Assembly: GCA_034522075.1 (NCBI GenBank)
Contig: JAXHLO010000015.1
Location: 17,065-81,064, forward strand
Source: UBA7803 sp034522075
Lineage (GTDB): Bacteria; Pseudomonadota; Gammaproteobacteria; Pseudomonadales; Azotimanducaceae
Direction: 5' to 3'
Length of the DNA: 64,000 nt
The stretch's first letter is position 1. Each line of letters starts with the position of its first letter. Both the position numbers and the translations under genes were made by a program. Below are positions 22,049-30,633 of the stretch, one piece after another. The notes under the pieces were generated by a model that saw nothing but the letters and a program-made list of their open reading frames with translations, had not been told where the DNA came from and did no database searches.

Positions 22049-23992
22049 TCATGAATCTGCGCCGAGGGCGTCGATCTCCGCCAGCAGGCTCCGGCTGGAT
22101 GCTTCGTCGGGCATGCGCCAGTCGCCGCGCGGCGACAGGCTGACGCTGCCCACTTTGGGGCCGGACGGCAGTACGGTGCGTTTGAACTGCTGGGTGAAAA
22201 AACGCCGGAAAAACACACTGAGCCATTGGCGGATCTCGGCGCCGTCGTAGCGTTCGGCGAAGGCCAGCCGCGCCAGGTGGTAAATCTTGCCGGGGCTGGA
22301 ACCATTGCGCAGGAAATGAAACAGGAAAAAGTCATGCAGCTCGTAGGGGCCTATGATGCTCTCGGTGTGCTGGGCGGCGCCGCTTTCGTCGGCAGCCAGC
22401 AGTTCCGGTGATATGGGCGTGTTCAGCACACGTTCGAGAACATCGGCGAGTTCGGGGGATGCGCGATGGCGGGCATACCAGCGCACCAGGTATTTCATCA
22501 TGGTCTTCGGCACGCTGACGTTGACGTTGTAGCCGGCCATGTGATCGGCGTTGTACGTGCACCAGCCCAGGGCCAGCTCGGAAAGACTGCCGGTGCCCAC
22601 CACCAGGCCGTTGTGCTTGTTGGCGTAGTTGAACAGGATCTGGGTGCGTTCCCGGGCCTGGGCGTTCTCGTAGACTACGTCGCGGGTGTCGTCGTGGTCG
22701 AGGTCCAGCAGGTGCTGTTCCACCGCCGCCTCGATGGAAATTTCCATGAGGTGCACGCCGCTGGCCCGGGCCAGCAGGTGCGCAGAGCTGCGGGTATGCT
22801 CCCCGGTGGCCGGCCCGGGCAGGGTCAGGGCGTGCAATTCGGCCGGCGTCCGCCCGAGCTTGGCCAGGGCATCCAGACAAACGAGAAATGCCATGGTGCT
22901 GTCCAGCCCGCCGGACAGGCCGATCACCAGCACCTCGCTGCCGGCCGCCAGTGCGCGCCGGGCCAGACCCGTGGCCTGAATGCTCAGAATCTCCGTGGCC
23001 CGGGCGTCGAACTGGGCTTCGTCATCGGGCACGAACGGGTGGGCGTCCACCGTCCGGTAAAGCCCGCCTAAGGGTACCGTGGCAGCGAGAGCGGCTACCC
23101 GGTGATAAGCTGCCGGCCGTGGTGCGTTGGCGAAGGTGATGTTCTGCATGCGGTCGTGATGCAGCCGCTCCACATCGAATTCGCTGATGAGCGTCTGCGC
23201 CTCGAAGCTGAAGCGTTCGCTCTCACCCAGGCGCAGGCCGTTCTCGCAGGCCAGCAGATGGCCGCCGTAGACGATGTCCTTGGTGGATTCCAGCGGGCCG
23301 CTGGAGGCGTACAGGTAGCCGCAGATGCCGCGTGCGCTGGCCATGTGCACCAGGTCGCGCCGGTAGCCGGCTTTGGCCACCAGTTCGTTGCTCGCGGAAG
23401 GGTTCAGAATCAGCTCTGCACCCGCCAGGCAATGATCGATGCCCGGGGCATGGGGCGCCCAGAGGTCTTCACAGATCTCTATGCCGACGCTTATCCGGCC
23501 GATCTCGAACAGTTGCTCGCGGCAGATGCGGAAGCTGCCGAGATCCGGATCATCCACGGTTTCGTCGACGCCGAGCCCGGAGACGAACCAGCGCCGCTCG
23601 TAGAACTCGCCGTAGTTGGGCTGCACGGTCTTCGGCACCATGCCCTGCACGGTGCCGCCGGCCAGCATGACGGCACAGTTGAGCAGGCGGCCGTCACCGG
23701 TGATCCAGGGTGCGCCCACCACGCAGGCGATCTCGGCGGTTGCCGCCGCCACCGTGCGCAGAGCATCGCGGATCTGGCGATGCAGGGCTGAACTGAAGAA
23801 CAGATCTTCACAGGAGTAGCCGGTCACGGACAGCTCTGGAAACAGCACCAGGCTGACGTTGTCGTCGGCCAGGGAGCGCAGGTGGGCGGCCATGCGCTCG
23901 GCGTTCACCGCCGGGTCCGCCAGCGCCAGCGGCGGCGCCACGGCGGCGGCACGTATGAAGCCGAGCTGGGAAAAGTCCGGGGTGTGCGTCAT
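22049..23992 (-). CDS. nadE: Glutamine-dependent NAD+ synthetase
   Basis: The 647-residue protein fuses an N-terminal nitrilase-type glutaminase domain to a C-terminal NAD synthetase domain. The glutaminase triad regions are FPELSVTGYS (Glu), MVPKTVQPNYGEFYE (Lys) and GIEICEDLWAP (Cys). The synthetase PP-loop is GLSGGLDST, with later LVVGTGSLSELALGWCTYNADHMAGYNV and the C-terminal FKRTVLPSGPKVGSVSLSPRGDWRMP. It converts nicotinate adenine dinucleotide to NAD+ using ammonia channelled from glutamine. Length and layout match the mycobacterial-type enzyme. Confidence 0.95.
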   Translation of the reverse strand: MTHTPDFSQLGFIRAAAVAPPLALADPAVNAERMAAHLRSLADDNVSLVLFPELSVTGYSCEDLFFSSALHRQIRDALRTVAAATAEIACVVGAPWITGDGRLLNCAVMLAGGTVQGMVPKTVQPNYGEFYERRWFVSGLGVDETVDDPDLGSFRICREQLFEIGRISVGIEICEDLWAPHAPGIDHCLAGAELILNPSASNELVAKAGYRRDLVHMASARGICGYLYASSGPLESTKDIVYGGHLLACENGLRLGESERFSFEAQTLISEFDVERLHHDRMQNITFANAPRPAAYHRVAALAATVPLGGLYRTVDAHPFVPDDEAQFDARATEILSIQATGLARRALAAGSEVLVIGLSGGLDSTMAFLVCLDALAKLGRTPAELHALTLPGPATGEHTRSSAHLLARASGVHLMEISIEAAVEQHLLDLDHDDTRDVVYENAQARERTQILFNYANKHNGLVVGTGSLSELALGWCTYNADHMAGYNVNVSVPKTMMKYLVRWYARHRASPELADVLERVLNTPISPELLAADESGAAQHTESIIGPYELHDFFLFHFLRNGSSPGKIYHLARLAFAERYDGAEIRQWLSVFFRRFFTQQFKRTVLPSGPKVGSVSLSPRGDWRMPDEASSRSLLAEIDALGADS

Positions 23993-24030
23993 GGCGGGAG
24001 TCTACCATTCATTGTGGGAAGGACTCTCAT

Positions 24031-24099
24031 GTGGGAGCGCTCTCCAGAGCGCGATCCCGCCGACCGAAAGCATCGGGCTCTGGAGAGCCCTCCAACAGC
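24031..24099. repeat. REP-like inverted pair (BIME-like)
   Basis: A GTGGGAGCGCTCTCCAGAGC unit begins at 24031. An inverted, slightly diverged unit (GGGCTCTGGAGAGCCCTCC) lies at about 24075-24093. Both can form hairpins. The GTGGGAGCG head is shared with the elements at 26530 and 54751. It lies between nadE and the acyl-CoA dehydrogenase operon. Confidence 0.7.
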
Positions 24100-24163
24100 C
24101 CCCTCGCCTTTTGGTGCCAAAGTGTAGAAAATCGTCGGCTCAACATTTTTCAGGGGGAAGTCA

Positions 24164-25282
24164 ATGAACTTCGAATTTTCCGAAGACCAGATGATGCTGC
24201 GTGACCAGGCGCAGCGCTTTCTGGCCGAAAACTGTCCACCCGCCGTCGTGCGCAAGGTTCTGGAAGGCGACGCGGATTACGACGCCGACTTGTGGAAGAA
24301 GATCGTCGACATGGGCTGGACGGCCGTGGTCATTCCCGAAGAGTTCGGCGGTCTGGGGCTGTCATACCTGGAGCTGTGCGTCATTGCCGAAGAGCTTGGC
24401 CGCGTGTGCGCGCCGGTACCATTCTCTTCATCCGTTTACCTCGGCACAGAGGCCCTGCTGCTGGCCGGCAGCAGCGAACAGCAGGAAGCCTGGCTGCCGA
24501 AGCTGGCGGCCGGCGAGGCCATTGCCACCTTCGCCCTGGCCGAGGGTCCCGGGCAGACCACCGCCGCAAGCCTGGCCACCACCGCCAAGGGCGACAAGCT
24601 GTCCGGCAGCAAAATTCCGGTCGCCGATGCCGGCATTGCCGATGTGGTGGTCGTGGCGGCACGCCATGACGGCGGCGACGGTGCGGCGCTGTATCTGGTG
24701 CCCACCGATCAGAAGGGTGTCTCGGTGACACCGGTCTCGACTCTGGACCCCACCCGCGGGCACGGCACGCTCACGCTGGACAAGGCCGAGGCGCAGCCGC
24801 TGGGCAAGCCCGGCGAAGGCTGGGCGCTCATCGAGAAACTGCTCAATCGCGCTGCGGTGCCCTTTGCCTGGGAACAGGTTGGCGGCGCCCAGGCGGCCCT
24901 GGAGCAGGCCCGCGAGTACGCCCTGGGGCGTTATGCCTTCGGCCGTCCCATCGCGTCTTACCAGGCCATCAAACACAAGCTGGCCAACATGTACGTGAAG
25001 AATACCCTGGCCCGGTCCAACTGCTATTACGGCGCCTGGGCGTTGAACACCGATGCGGCGGAGTTGCCGGTAGCAGCGGCCACGGCCCGCGTCTCGGCCA
25101 TCCAGGCCTATTACTTCGCGGCCAAGGAAAACATTCAGACCCACGGCGGCATGGGCTTCACCTGGGAGTTCGACTGCCAGTTCTACTATCGCCGCTCCAA
25201 GCTGCTGGCCGTGACCATCGGCAGCGAAGCTCAGTGGCAGGACAAACTCATTACGGCGGTGGAAAAAAGCAACGCCGCCTGA
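24164..25282 (+). CDS. Acyl-CoA dehydrogenase, possible non-catalytic partner subunit
   Basis: A 372-residue acyl-CoA dehydrogenase fold protein: N-terminal helical domain (EFSEDQMMLRDQAQRFLAENC), middle beta domain and C-terminal helices with YALGRYAFGRPIASYQAIKHKLANMY and THGGMGFTWEFDCQFYYRR. At the helix position where isovaleryl- and long-chain-type enzymes have the catalytic Glu, this protein reads RAAVPFAWEQ, so the base appears missing. The middle domain also lacks a typical FAD-binding TEPxAGSD motif. The next gene keeps both features. Family heterotetramers (ChsE4-ChsE5 type) divide labour in this way. Upstream start region has AGGGGG. Confidence 0.82.
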   Translation: MNFEFSEDQMMLRDQAQRFLAENCPPAVVRKVLEGDADYDADLWKKIVDMGWTAVVIPEEFGGLGLSYLELCVIAEELGRVCAPVPFSSSVYLGTEALLLAGSSEQQEAWLPKLAAGEAIATFALAEGPGQTTAASLATTAKGDKLSGSKIPVADAGIADVVVVAARHDGGDGAALYLVPTDQKGVSVTPVSTLDPTRGHGTLTLDKAEAQPLGKPGEGWALIEKLLNRAAVPFAWEQVGGAQAALEQAREYALGRYAFGRPIASYQAIKHKLANMYVKNTLARSNCYYGAWALNTDAAELPVAAATARVSAIQAYYFAAKENIQTHGGMGFTWEFDCQFYYRRSKLLAVTIGSEAQWQDKLITAVEKSNAA

Positions 25283-25309
25283 AGACACAGCATCCAGGAG
25301 AACGTAACG

Positions 25310-26527
25310 ATGGATTTCAAAGATACCCCGGAAGAAGCCAAGTTCCGCGAAGAGGCACGCGCCTGGCTGAAGGACAACGTCCCGAAAGACTCGGAGCTCG
25401 AAGGGCTCAACTACATCGAGCAGGCCAAGCTCTGGCAGAAGCGCAAATACGATGCGGGCTGGGCCTGCATCACCTGGCCCAAGGAATACGGCGGCCGCGG
25501 CGCGTCCGCCATCGAGCAGGTGATCTGGAATCAGGAAGAGGGCAAGTACGAACTGCCCGGCGGTGTGTTCAGCATCGGCCAGGGTATGGCAGCGCCGACC
25601 CTCATGGCCTGGGCCGATGAAGAGGCCAAGGCCCGCTACCTGCCGCGTCTGGCCAGCGGTGAGGACATCTGGTGTCAGCTCTTCAGCGAACCCTCTGCCG
25701 GTTCCGACCTGGCGGCGCTGCGCACGAAGGCTGCTAAAGACGGAGACGAGTGGGTCGTGAACGGCCAGAAGATCTGGACCTCGGGCGCCCACTATTCGGA
25801 TTACGGCATCCTGGTACTGCGCACCGATCCCACCGTGGCTAAGCACAAGGGGCTGACCTACTTCTATCTCGACATGAAGAGCCCGGGCGTGGAGATCAAG
25901 CCCATCAAACAGATCTCCGGGGATGCCAACTTCAATGAGGTGTACTTCACCGACGTGCGCATTTCCGACAGCCAGCGTCTCGGCGAAGTGGGCCAGGGCT
26001 GGCAGGTGGCTCTGACCACGCTCATGAACGAGCGTGCGTCCATTGGCGCCGGCGGCGTGAACGTGGGTTTCGACTCGGTGTTCAAGCTGGCGCAGAAGGT
26101 CAACATCGGCGACAAGCCCGCCATCGAAAACGATGCGGTACGCGCCAGGCTGGCCGACTGGTACTGCCAGGAAGCGGGCCTGCGCTACACGTCCTATCGC
26201 ACCTTGAGCGCCCTGTCCCGCGGCGACACACCGGGGCCGGAGAACTCCATCGGCAAACTCGTGGGGGCACCCAAGACCCAGGACATGGCGTCGTTCGCCA
26301 TCGATCTGCTGGAGCAATCCGGTGCGCTCTGGGATGAGGAGCTGTCGGCCGAGGCGGGCATGTTCCAGGCCACCTACATGAGCATTCCCGGGCTGCGGGT
26401 GGCCGGCGGTACGGATGAGATCATGGCCAATATCATCGCCGAGCGGGTACTGGGTCTGCCCCAGGAGCCGCGCATGGACAAGGGCATTCCGTTCAACGAA
26501 GTGCCGACGGGCGCAGCGAAGGGCTGA
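25310..26527 (+). CDS. Acyl-CoA dehydrogenase, probable catalytic subunit
   Basis: A 405-residue acyl-CoA dehydrogenase. The FAD/substrate loop is FSEPSAGSDLAALRTKA, followed by VVNGQKIWTSGAHYSDYGILVLRT. The putative catalytic Glu is in LMNERASIGAGG, the position used by isovaleryl-/long-chain-type enzymes. The C-terminus has PGLRVAGGTDEIMANIIAERVLGLP. It would oxidise an acyl-CoA to the enoyl-CoA, passing electrons to ETF. It follows the partner-like gene by 27 bp, so an alpha2beta2 enzyme is plausible. The substrate is unknown. Confidence 0.87.
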   Translation: MDFKDTPEEAKFREEARAWLKDNVPKDSELEGLNYIEQAKLWQKRKYDAGWACITWPKEYGGRGASAIEQVIWNQEEGKYELPGGVFSIGQGMAAPTLMAWADEEAKARYLPRLASGEDIWCQLFSEPSAGSDLAALRTKAAKDGDEWVVNGQKIWTSGAHYSDYGILVLRTDPTVAKHKGLTYFYLDMKSPGVEIKPIKQISGDANFNEVYFTDVRISDSQRLGEVGQGWQVALTTLMNERASIGAGGVNVGFDSVFKLAQKVNIGDKPAIENDAVRARLADWYCQEAGLRYTSYRTLSALSRGDTPGPENSIGKLVGAPKTQDMASFAIDLLEQSGALWDEELSAEAGMFQATYMSIPGLRVAGGTDEIMANIIAERVLGLPQEPRMDKGIPFNEVPTGAAKG

Positions 26528-26529
26528 CC

Positions 26530-26573
26530 GTAGGAGCGACTTTCGAGTCGCGACTGGAAAGTCGCTCCCACAG
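26530..26573. repeat. REP-like palindrome after the acyl-CoA dehydrogenase pair
   Basis: GTAGGAGCGACTTTCGAGTCGC is followed directly by the inverted partner CTGGAAAGTCGCTCCCAC. The structure forms a long hairpin two bases after the dehydrogenase stop, where it could also act as a terminator or mRNA-stabilising element. Same family as the elements at 24031 and 54751. Confidence 0.75.
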
Positions 26574-26590
26574 CTTATTGGGGCCAGGCC

Positions 26591-27454
26591 TCAGTCGATC
26601 AGCTCGGCGTCGTCTCCCTCGCGGATGGCTGCGCCGTTGCTGACGCTGGCATACACGCCCAGGTTGCCGCCGTTGTGCTGGACCAGGGCGCGCATGATCT
26701 TGGGGTCGCGGGGCAGGTCGGCGAAACCGTGGGTGGTCATGATGCAGCGCGGGCACTCCATTTCCACCTTCACTACTGCCGCGCCGATGCGCAGGGTCCG
26801 GCCGATCCAGGCGTTTTCAACGAAACCTTCCTCCGCGGTATCCACCACCAGGTTGGGGCGGAAGCGGCGCATGTCGAAGACGCTGGTCATGCCGGCCCGC
26901 GCCGCGGCGTCTGCCAGAGCAGCCAGGCTGGCGCGGGTCATGATCAGCAGCGGATAGGCATCGAAATAGGTCCCGGGCGGCGTCTCGTGGCTGGCCAGGG
27001 TCTCGGGAAAGCGGCTCACGTCCGGCAGCGGTTCATCCTCGGTACGGCCGAACAGGGCACGCAGTGCCGACTCCATGTCGGTGCCTTCGGGCGCTGCCGT
27101 GCGCCGGTAGTGGTCCAGGTTGTCCGCCGGCAGCAGCGGCCACAGTGACACCGGATGGCCCAGCACCTCGCTCAAATGCCCGTCCACGTTGCCCGAGCGG
27201 CTGGACAGTTCCCCGCCGGCGTGGCGGATGCGCACCTCCGGCGAAAGGTTGTCCACGTCGGGTTCCTCGGCGAAGCGCGCCGCCATGCTCATCAGCGCCG
27301 GGAACCGCTTGGCGCCGGTGAGACTGCCGCGGACCTCGTCCCGCAGCGCCCAGGCGCGGTCGCCGGCAATGCCCTGCTCGGTGAGATCGGCTTCCCTCAG
27401 ATGTTCGCCCAGCATGCTCTTCACCGGATAGCGATGAATCTCAGCGATTCGCAT
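26591..27454 (-). CDS. MOSC-domain protein (YcbX/mARC-like, no ferredoxin domain)
   Basis: The 287-residue protein has the N-terminal MOSC beta-barrel (RIAEIHRYPVKSMLGEHLREADLTEQGIAGDRAWALRD) and the C-terminal MOSC domain (FDMRRFRPNLVVDT...). The proposed molybdenum-binding Cys is in ECPRCIMTT. Family members bind the molybdenum cofactor and reduce N-hydroxylated substrates. E. coli YcbX carries an extra C-terminal 2Fe-2S domain, absent here, so a separate electron donor would be needed. ATG 27454 is used; a TTG at 27469 would overlap the preceding gene as TTGA. Confidence 0.85.
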   Translation of the reverse strand: MRIAEIHRYPVKSMLGEHLREADLTEQGIAGDRAWALRDEVRGSLTGAKRFPALMSMAARFAEEPDVDNLSPEVRIRHAGGELSSRSGNVDGHLSEVLGHPVSLWPLLPADNLDHYRRTAAPEGTDMESALRALFGRTEDEPLPDVSRFPETLASHETPPGTYFDAYPLLIMTRASLAALADAAARAGMTSVFDMRRFRPNLVVDTAEEGFVENAWIGRTLRIGAAVVKVEMECPRCIMTTHGFADLPRDPKIMRALVQHNGGNLGVYASVSNGAAIREGDDAELID

Positions 27455-27465
27455 GGTGGAGGCGC

Positions 27466-27759
27466 TCAATGGAGGATCTGCGGCGGGACCTCGAGGTCAC
27501 GGCCGAGTTGTTCCGCCTTCTCCAGAATCCGGGAAATCAGCGCGCCGGCATCGGAAGAGAAACTGAAGCCCACGGCAGTGGTCGAGGTGAGTTCGCGGAT
27601 GGGGGTCACCATGTCGGTGTCGTAGCGCGCGCGGTCGAGTTCCCGGCGGATGCGCAGGAAGTAGGCGCGCTGTGTCGCGCTGCCCTCGGCATCCAGCTGG
27701 GTGATCAGCCGGTCCAGCAGCGGGGCGATTTCGTTTCTGACCGATGTAGTTCGCCGCAC
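27466..27759 (-). CDS. Hypothetical 97-residue helical protein
   Basis: I do not recognise this family. The protein is mostly helical by composition, with a charged first half (LDRLITQLDAEGSATQRAYFLRIRRELDRARYDTD) and a second helix ending in ISRILEKAEQLG. No signal peptide, Cys or membrane segment is visible. It precedes the MOSC gene on the same strand and almost abuts it, so they are probably co-transcribed. Frame usage is GC3-rich like its neighbours, which supports it being a real gene. Confidence 0.55.
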   Translation of the reverse strand: MRRTTSVRNEIAPLLDRLITQLDAEGSATQRAYFLRIRRELDRARYDTDMVTPIRELTSTTAVGFSFSSDAGALISRILEKAEQLGRDLEVPPQILH

Positions 27760-27830
27760 GTCTGTCTCCAGAGCCGTGAGCGGGATTGTGAACTGTCGGG
27801 CGCGTCTTGACCAGAGGGGCGTCGGTGCGG

Positions 27831-28514
27831 TCAGACCAGGGCCGCCGCCAGATCGCCGGCTCGCGCCAGAACCGCGTCTGCACCGGCTTCACGCAGGCTG
27901 CCGGCGTCACTGCTGCCCGTCAGCACGCCCACACAGTACAGGCCCAGGGCCCGGCCCATGTGCATGTCGAGCTGGCCGTCGCCGACCATGACCGCCTGGT
28001 GCGGCGCGTGCCCCAGGACCTCCAGTGCTTGTCGGACATGGCGGACATCGGGTTTCAGGTGCGCCACGTCGTCTCGGGCCAGCACGGCGTCGCAGTAGTC
28101 GGCGATGTCCGGGAAAGCGGCCTGCACCGCCGCCCGGCAGTTGCGGGTAACCACGGCCAGCGCCATGCCGCAATCGCGCAGGCCGGCGAGCAGGCCGCGG
28201 GCGTCGGCAAACGGTTCGGTGCGCCGCGCCGCTTCGATCTCGAAATCGCGGATGAGGCGGTGGCCGTGGGCATGAAGTTCACTGCCCCGGGCGCTGTCCC
28301 GGGGCGCCAGCCATGCGGCCCCGGCATCGAGTATTTCGACGATGTAGCGGCCGCTGAAGACAGCTTCCGGGACACCGTGGGCGAGTGTCAGCGACACCAC
28401 CCGGCGGCGCAGATCCGGCAGGTCCAGGTTGGGGGCCAGGGTGCCGTCGAAGTCGAACAGCAGGGCGCGCGCTTGCGCCACGCGGGGGACCCAATCCGGC
28501 ATCGGCGCTGTCAC
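27831..28514 (-). CDS. HAD-superfamily hydrolase (phosphoglycolate phosphatase-like)
   Basis: The 227-residue protein has the four HAD motifs: LFDFDGTLAP (nucleophile Asp and acid Asp), AVVTRN, the Lys in HLKPD and VGDGQLDMHMGRALG. A helical cap lies between motifs I and II. It most resembles small-molecule phosphatases of the Gph type; the substrate is unknown. Its GTG start overlaps the aceK stop (GTGA), making it the last gene of a four-gene, overlap-linked operon. Confidence 0.83.
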   Translation of the reverse strand: MTAPMPDWVPRVAQARALLFDFDGTLAPNLDLPDLRRRVVSLTLAHGVPEAVFSGRYIVEILDAGAAWLAPRDSARGSELHAHGHRLIRDFEIEAARRTEPFADARGLLAGLRDCGMALAVVTRNCRAAVQAAFPDIADYCDAVLARDDVAHLKPDVRHVRQALEVLGHAPHQAVMVGDGQLDMHMGRALGLYCVGVLTGSSDAGSLREAGADAVLARAGDLAAALV

Positions 28515-30241
28515 TCGGCGGCGGCCGGCCCGGTGCTGCGGACGAAGCGCTTCTTGCGCCGGTAGGGGAACACGTCCATCACCCGGCCGTGCTCGATGGC
28601 CGCCTGCAGACCGCGCCAGTAATCCGGGTCGAACAGTTCGCCGTGCATTTCATCGAACATCTTCTTCACCCAGGGCTTGCCGAACAGAAAACGCCGGAAC
28701 TCCTCGGGAAAGACGTCGTTGGGTCCCACGGTGTACCAGGGTTCCGCGGCCATCTCCTGTTCCGGGGTCTGGGCCTTGGGTATCTCGCGGAAATTCACGT
28801 CGGTCAGGTAGCAGATCTCATCGTAGTCGTAGAACACCACCCGACCGTGGCGGGTAATGCCGAAATTTTTCAGCAGCATGTCGCCGGGAAAGATGTTGGC
28901 CGCGGCCAGTTGCTTGATGGCGTTACCGTACTCGTCGAGAGCCTCGGCGATGGCCGACTCGTCGGCCTGCTCGATGAAGAGATTGAGCGGCGTCATGAGG
29001 CGCTCGGTATACACGTGGCTGATCTTCACCTCGGTGTCGGTGATCTGCACGGAGGAGGCTGCCTCCCGCTGCAGTTCCTCGATGAGTTCTGCATTGAAGC
29101 GTGAGCGCGGCAGTATCAGGTTCTGGAATTCCTGGGTATCGGCCATGCGGCCCACCCGGTCGTGGCGTTTGACGATGTAGTACTTGTCGCGGACTTCCCG
29201 GGCGGTGATGTTCTTCTGCGGCGGAAAGCGGTCTTTGATGATCTTGAATACGGTCTGATAGGACGGCAGCGAGAACACCGTCATGACCATGCCGCGGATG
29301 CCGGGCGAGATGACGAAGTCGTCGTCCGAGTGGTTGAGATGTTCCAGCAGATCCCGGTAGAACACGGTCTTGCCGTGCTTGTGCAGCCCCAGGGAGGCAT
29401 ACAGCTCCGAACGTTTCTTGGCCGGCAGCAGCGTGCGCAGAAAATCCACCAGCGCGTGCGGGTAGTTGGTGTGCACCATGAAGTAGGCGCGGGTGAAACT
29501 GAACATCACCGACAGTTCGTCTTCGTCACAGATCAGCGTGTCGATATACAGGCGGCGCTCTTTGTCGAGCAGCAGCGGCAGTGCGATGGGCCAGGTGTCG
29601 CCCCGATAGCTCAGCCGGCCCACCAGATAGGCGCCTTTGTTGCGAAAGAAGATGGAGCGCAGCATCTCTACCGACAGACCCTCGGTGCTGCGGATTTCCG
29701 GGCGCGCCTCGGGCAGGGAGCGCAGCACGTTGCCGATATCCCGGTCTTTGTTCTGCCAGCTCACCTCCAGCGGCAGGTCGCGGGCGATGTCGCGCATCAT
29801 TTCGACGATGCCGCGCTCCGGGTAGTAGGTGATGGTCAGCGATTCCGCCGGTTCTACGGGCGGCGAGGGGAATTCGCTGGTGACGAACATGACCGTGTCG
29901 TTGACGTCGGCGTCGTCGGTCAGGGTGCGGTGCACAGAGTTGTAGAAAGTCTCGAACAGTTCGGCGTTGTACTCCCGGCTGATGAGCTCCACGTAGGCGG
30001 CGCGGGCCTGACGCCACAGATCGGTATCGATGGGACCTTCCACCAGGGCCGCGATCATGTCCGCCGTGCGGTCGACGTGGTGATGGTAGGACGCCAGACG
30101 GTCGGCGTTGGCCTTCTGAATTTCCAGCCACTGGGCCTGCTCGAAGCGGCTGCGGGCGGCCAGCGTGACCGCCTGATAGCTCTGCCGGTAGGTTTCGTAG
30201 CCGTGAAAGATCCGCCGGGCGATGGGGCGCGCCAGACTCAT
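28511..30241 (-). CDS. aceK: Isocitrate dehydrogenase kinase/phosphatase
   Basis: The 576-residue bifunctional enzyme phosphorylates and dephosphorylates isocitrate dehydrogenase, switching carbon between the TCA cycle and the glyoxylate bypass. Conserved blocks include the N-terminal regulatory helices, SFTRAYFMVHTNYPHALVDFLRTLLP, KHGKTVFYRDLLEHL, the kinase nucleotide-site region VKRHDRVGRMADTQEF and the catalytic FPGDMLLKNFGITRHGRVVFYDYDEICYLTDVNFR. Length is normal. Unlike in enteric bacteria it is not next to aceBA. It sits in an operon with an SDR, a membrane protein and a HAD hydrolase, all joined by 4-nt overlaps. Confidence 0.96.
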   Translation of the reverse strand: MSLARPIARRIFHGYETYRQSYQAVTLAARSRFEQAQWLEIQKANADRLASYHHHVDRTADMIAALVEGPIDTDLWRQARAAYVELISREYNAELFETFYNSVHRTLTDDADVNDTVMFVTSEFPSPPVEPAESLTITYYPERGIVEMMRDIARDLPLEVSWQNKDRDIGNVLRSLPEARPEIRSTEGLSVEMLRSIFFRNKGAYLVGRLSYRGDTWPIALPLLLDKERRLYIDTLICDEDELSVMFSFTRAYFMVHTNYPHALVDFLRTLLPAKKRSELYASLGLHKHGKTVFYRDLLEHLNHSDDDFVISPGIRGMVMTVFSLPSYQTVFKIIKDRFPPQKNITAREVRDKYYIVKRHDRVGRMADTQEFQNLILPRSRFNAELIEELQREAASSVQITDTEVKISHVYTERLMTPLNLFIEQADESAIAEALDEYGNAIKQLAAANIFPGDMLLKNFGITRHGRVVFYDYDEICYLTDVNFREIPKAQTPEQEMAAEPWYTVGPNDVFPEEFRRFLFGKPWVKKMFDEMHGELFDPDYWRGLQAAIEHGRVMDVFPYRRKKRFVRSTGPAAAE

Positions 30242-30633
30242 GCGTCATCTTCTCCGTTGTCTTCGCCGCGGCGGTGGCGCCAGCGCTCGGCGTGGGTGGC
30301 GGCAATGTGGCGGCGGAAGCGCTGCACGAGCACGGCCAGTACCACGCCGGCGCACAGTGCGGCCAGCAGCGGATAGGCGAGGGCGGATACCCAGTCGCCG
30401 CTGCCCGGCGCGCTGTGAATCCCGGCCAGCAGTCCGGCGCCCAGGGCTACGGCCAGGGCGTTCTGCACCAGCAGGAATGCGGCCAGCGTCATGGCGGCGG
30501 GGATGATCAGGCGATTGATCACATCACCCTGCTCGGGCTCGTACAACACCACCAGCACACCCAGCAGCAGCGCCCCGGCGATACGCCAGGGCAGGTGCTG
30601 CATGATGGCGGGGCGATTCTCGCTGCCGTTCAT
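30238..30633 (-). CDS. Small multi-pass membrane protein
   Basis: A 131-residue protein with three or four predicted membrane helices (IAGALLLGVLVVLY, LIIPAAMTLAAFLLVQNALAV, AYPLLAALCAGVVLAVLV) and a basic, then acidic tail (RRHIAATHAERWRHRRGEDNGEDD). I do not recognise the family. Its stop overlaps the aceK start and its start overlaps the SDR stop, both as ATGA, so expression is locked to those genes. Confidence 0.65.
   Translation of the reverse strand: MNGSENRPAIMQHLPWRIAGALLLGVLVVLYEPEQGDVINRLIIPAAMTLAAFLLVQNALAVALGAGLLAGIHSAPGSGDWVSALAYPLLAALCAGVVLAVLVQRFRRHIAATHAERWRHRRGEDNGEDDA

Noticed and set aside
24428..26317. A 629-codon antisense frame opposite the acyl-CoA dehydrogenase pair
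   Set aside because: Same GC-shadow pattern, with no ribosome-binding site or conserved block.
26530..26573. The hairpin after the acyl-CoA dehydrogenase pair as a plain intrinsic terminator
   Set aside because: There is no T-run, and the same sequence occurs elsewhere, once inside a gene, so REP is the better call; a termination effect remains possible.
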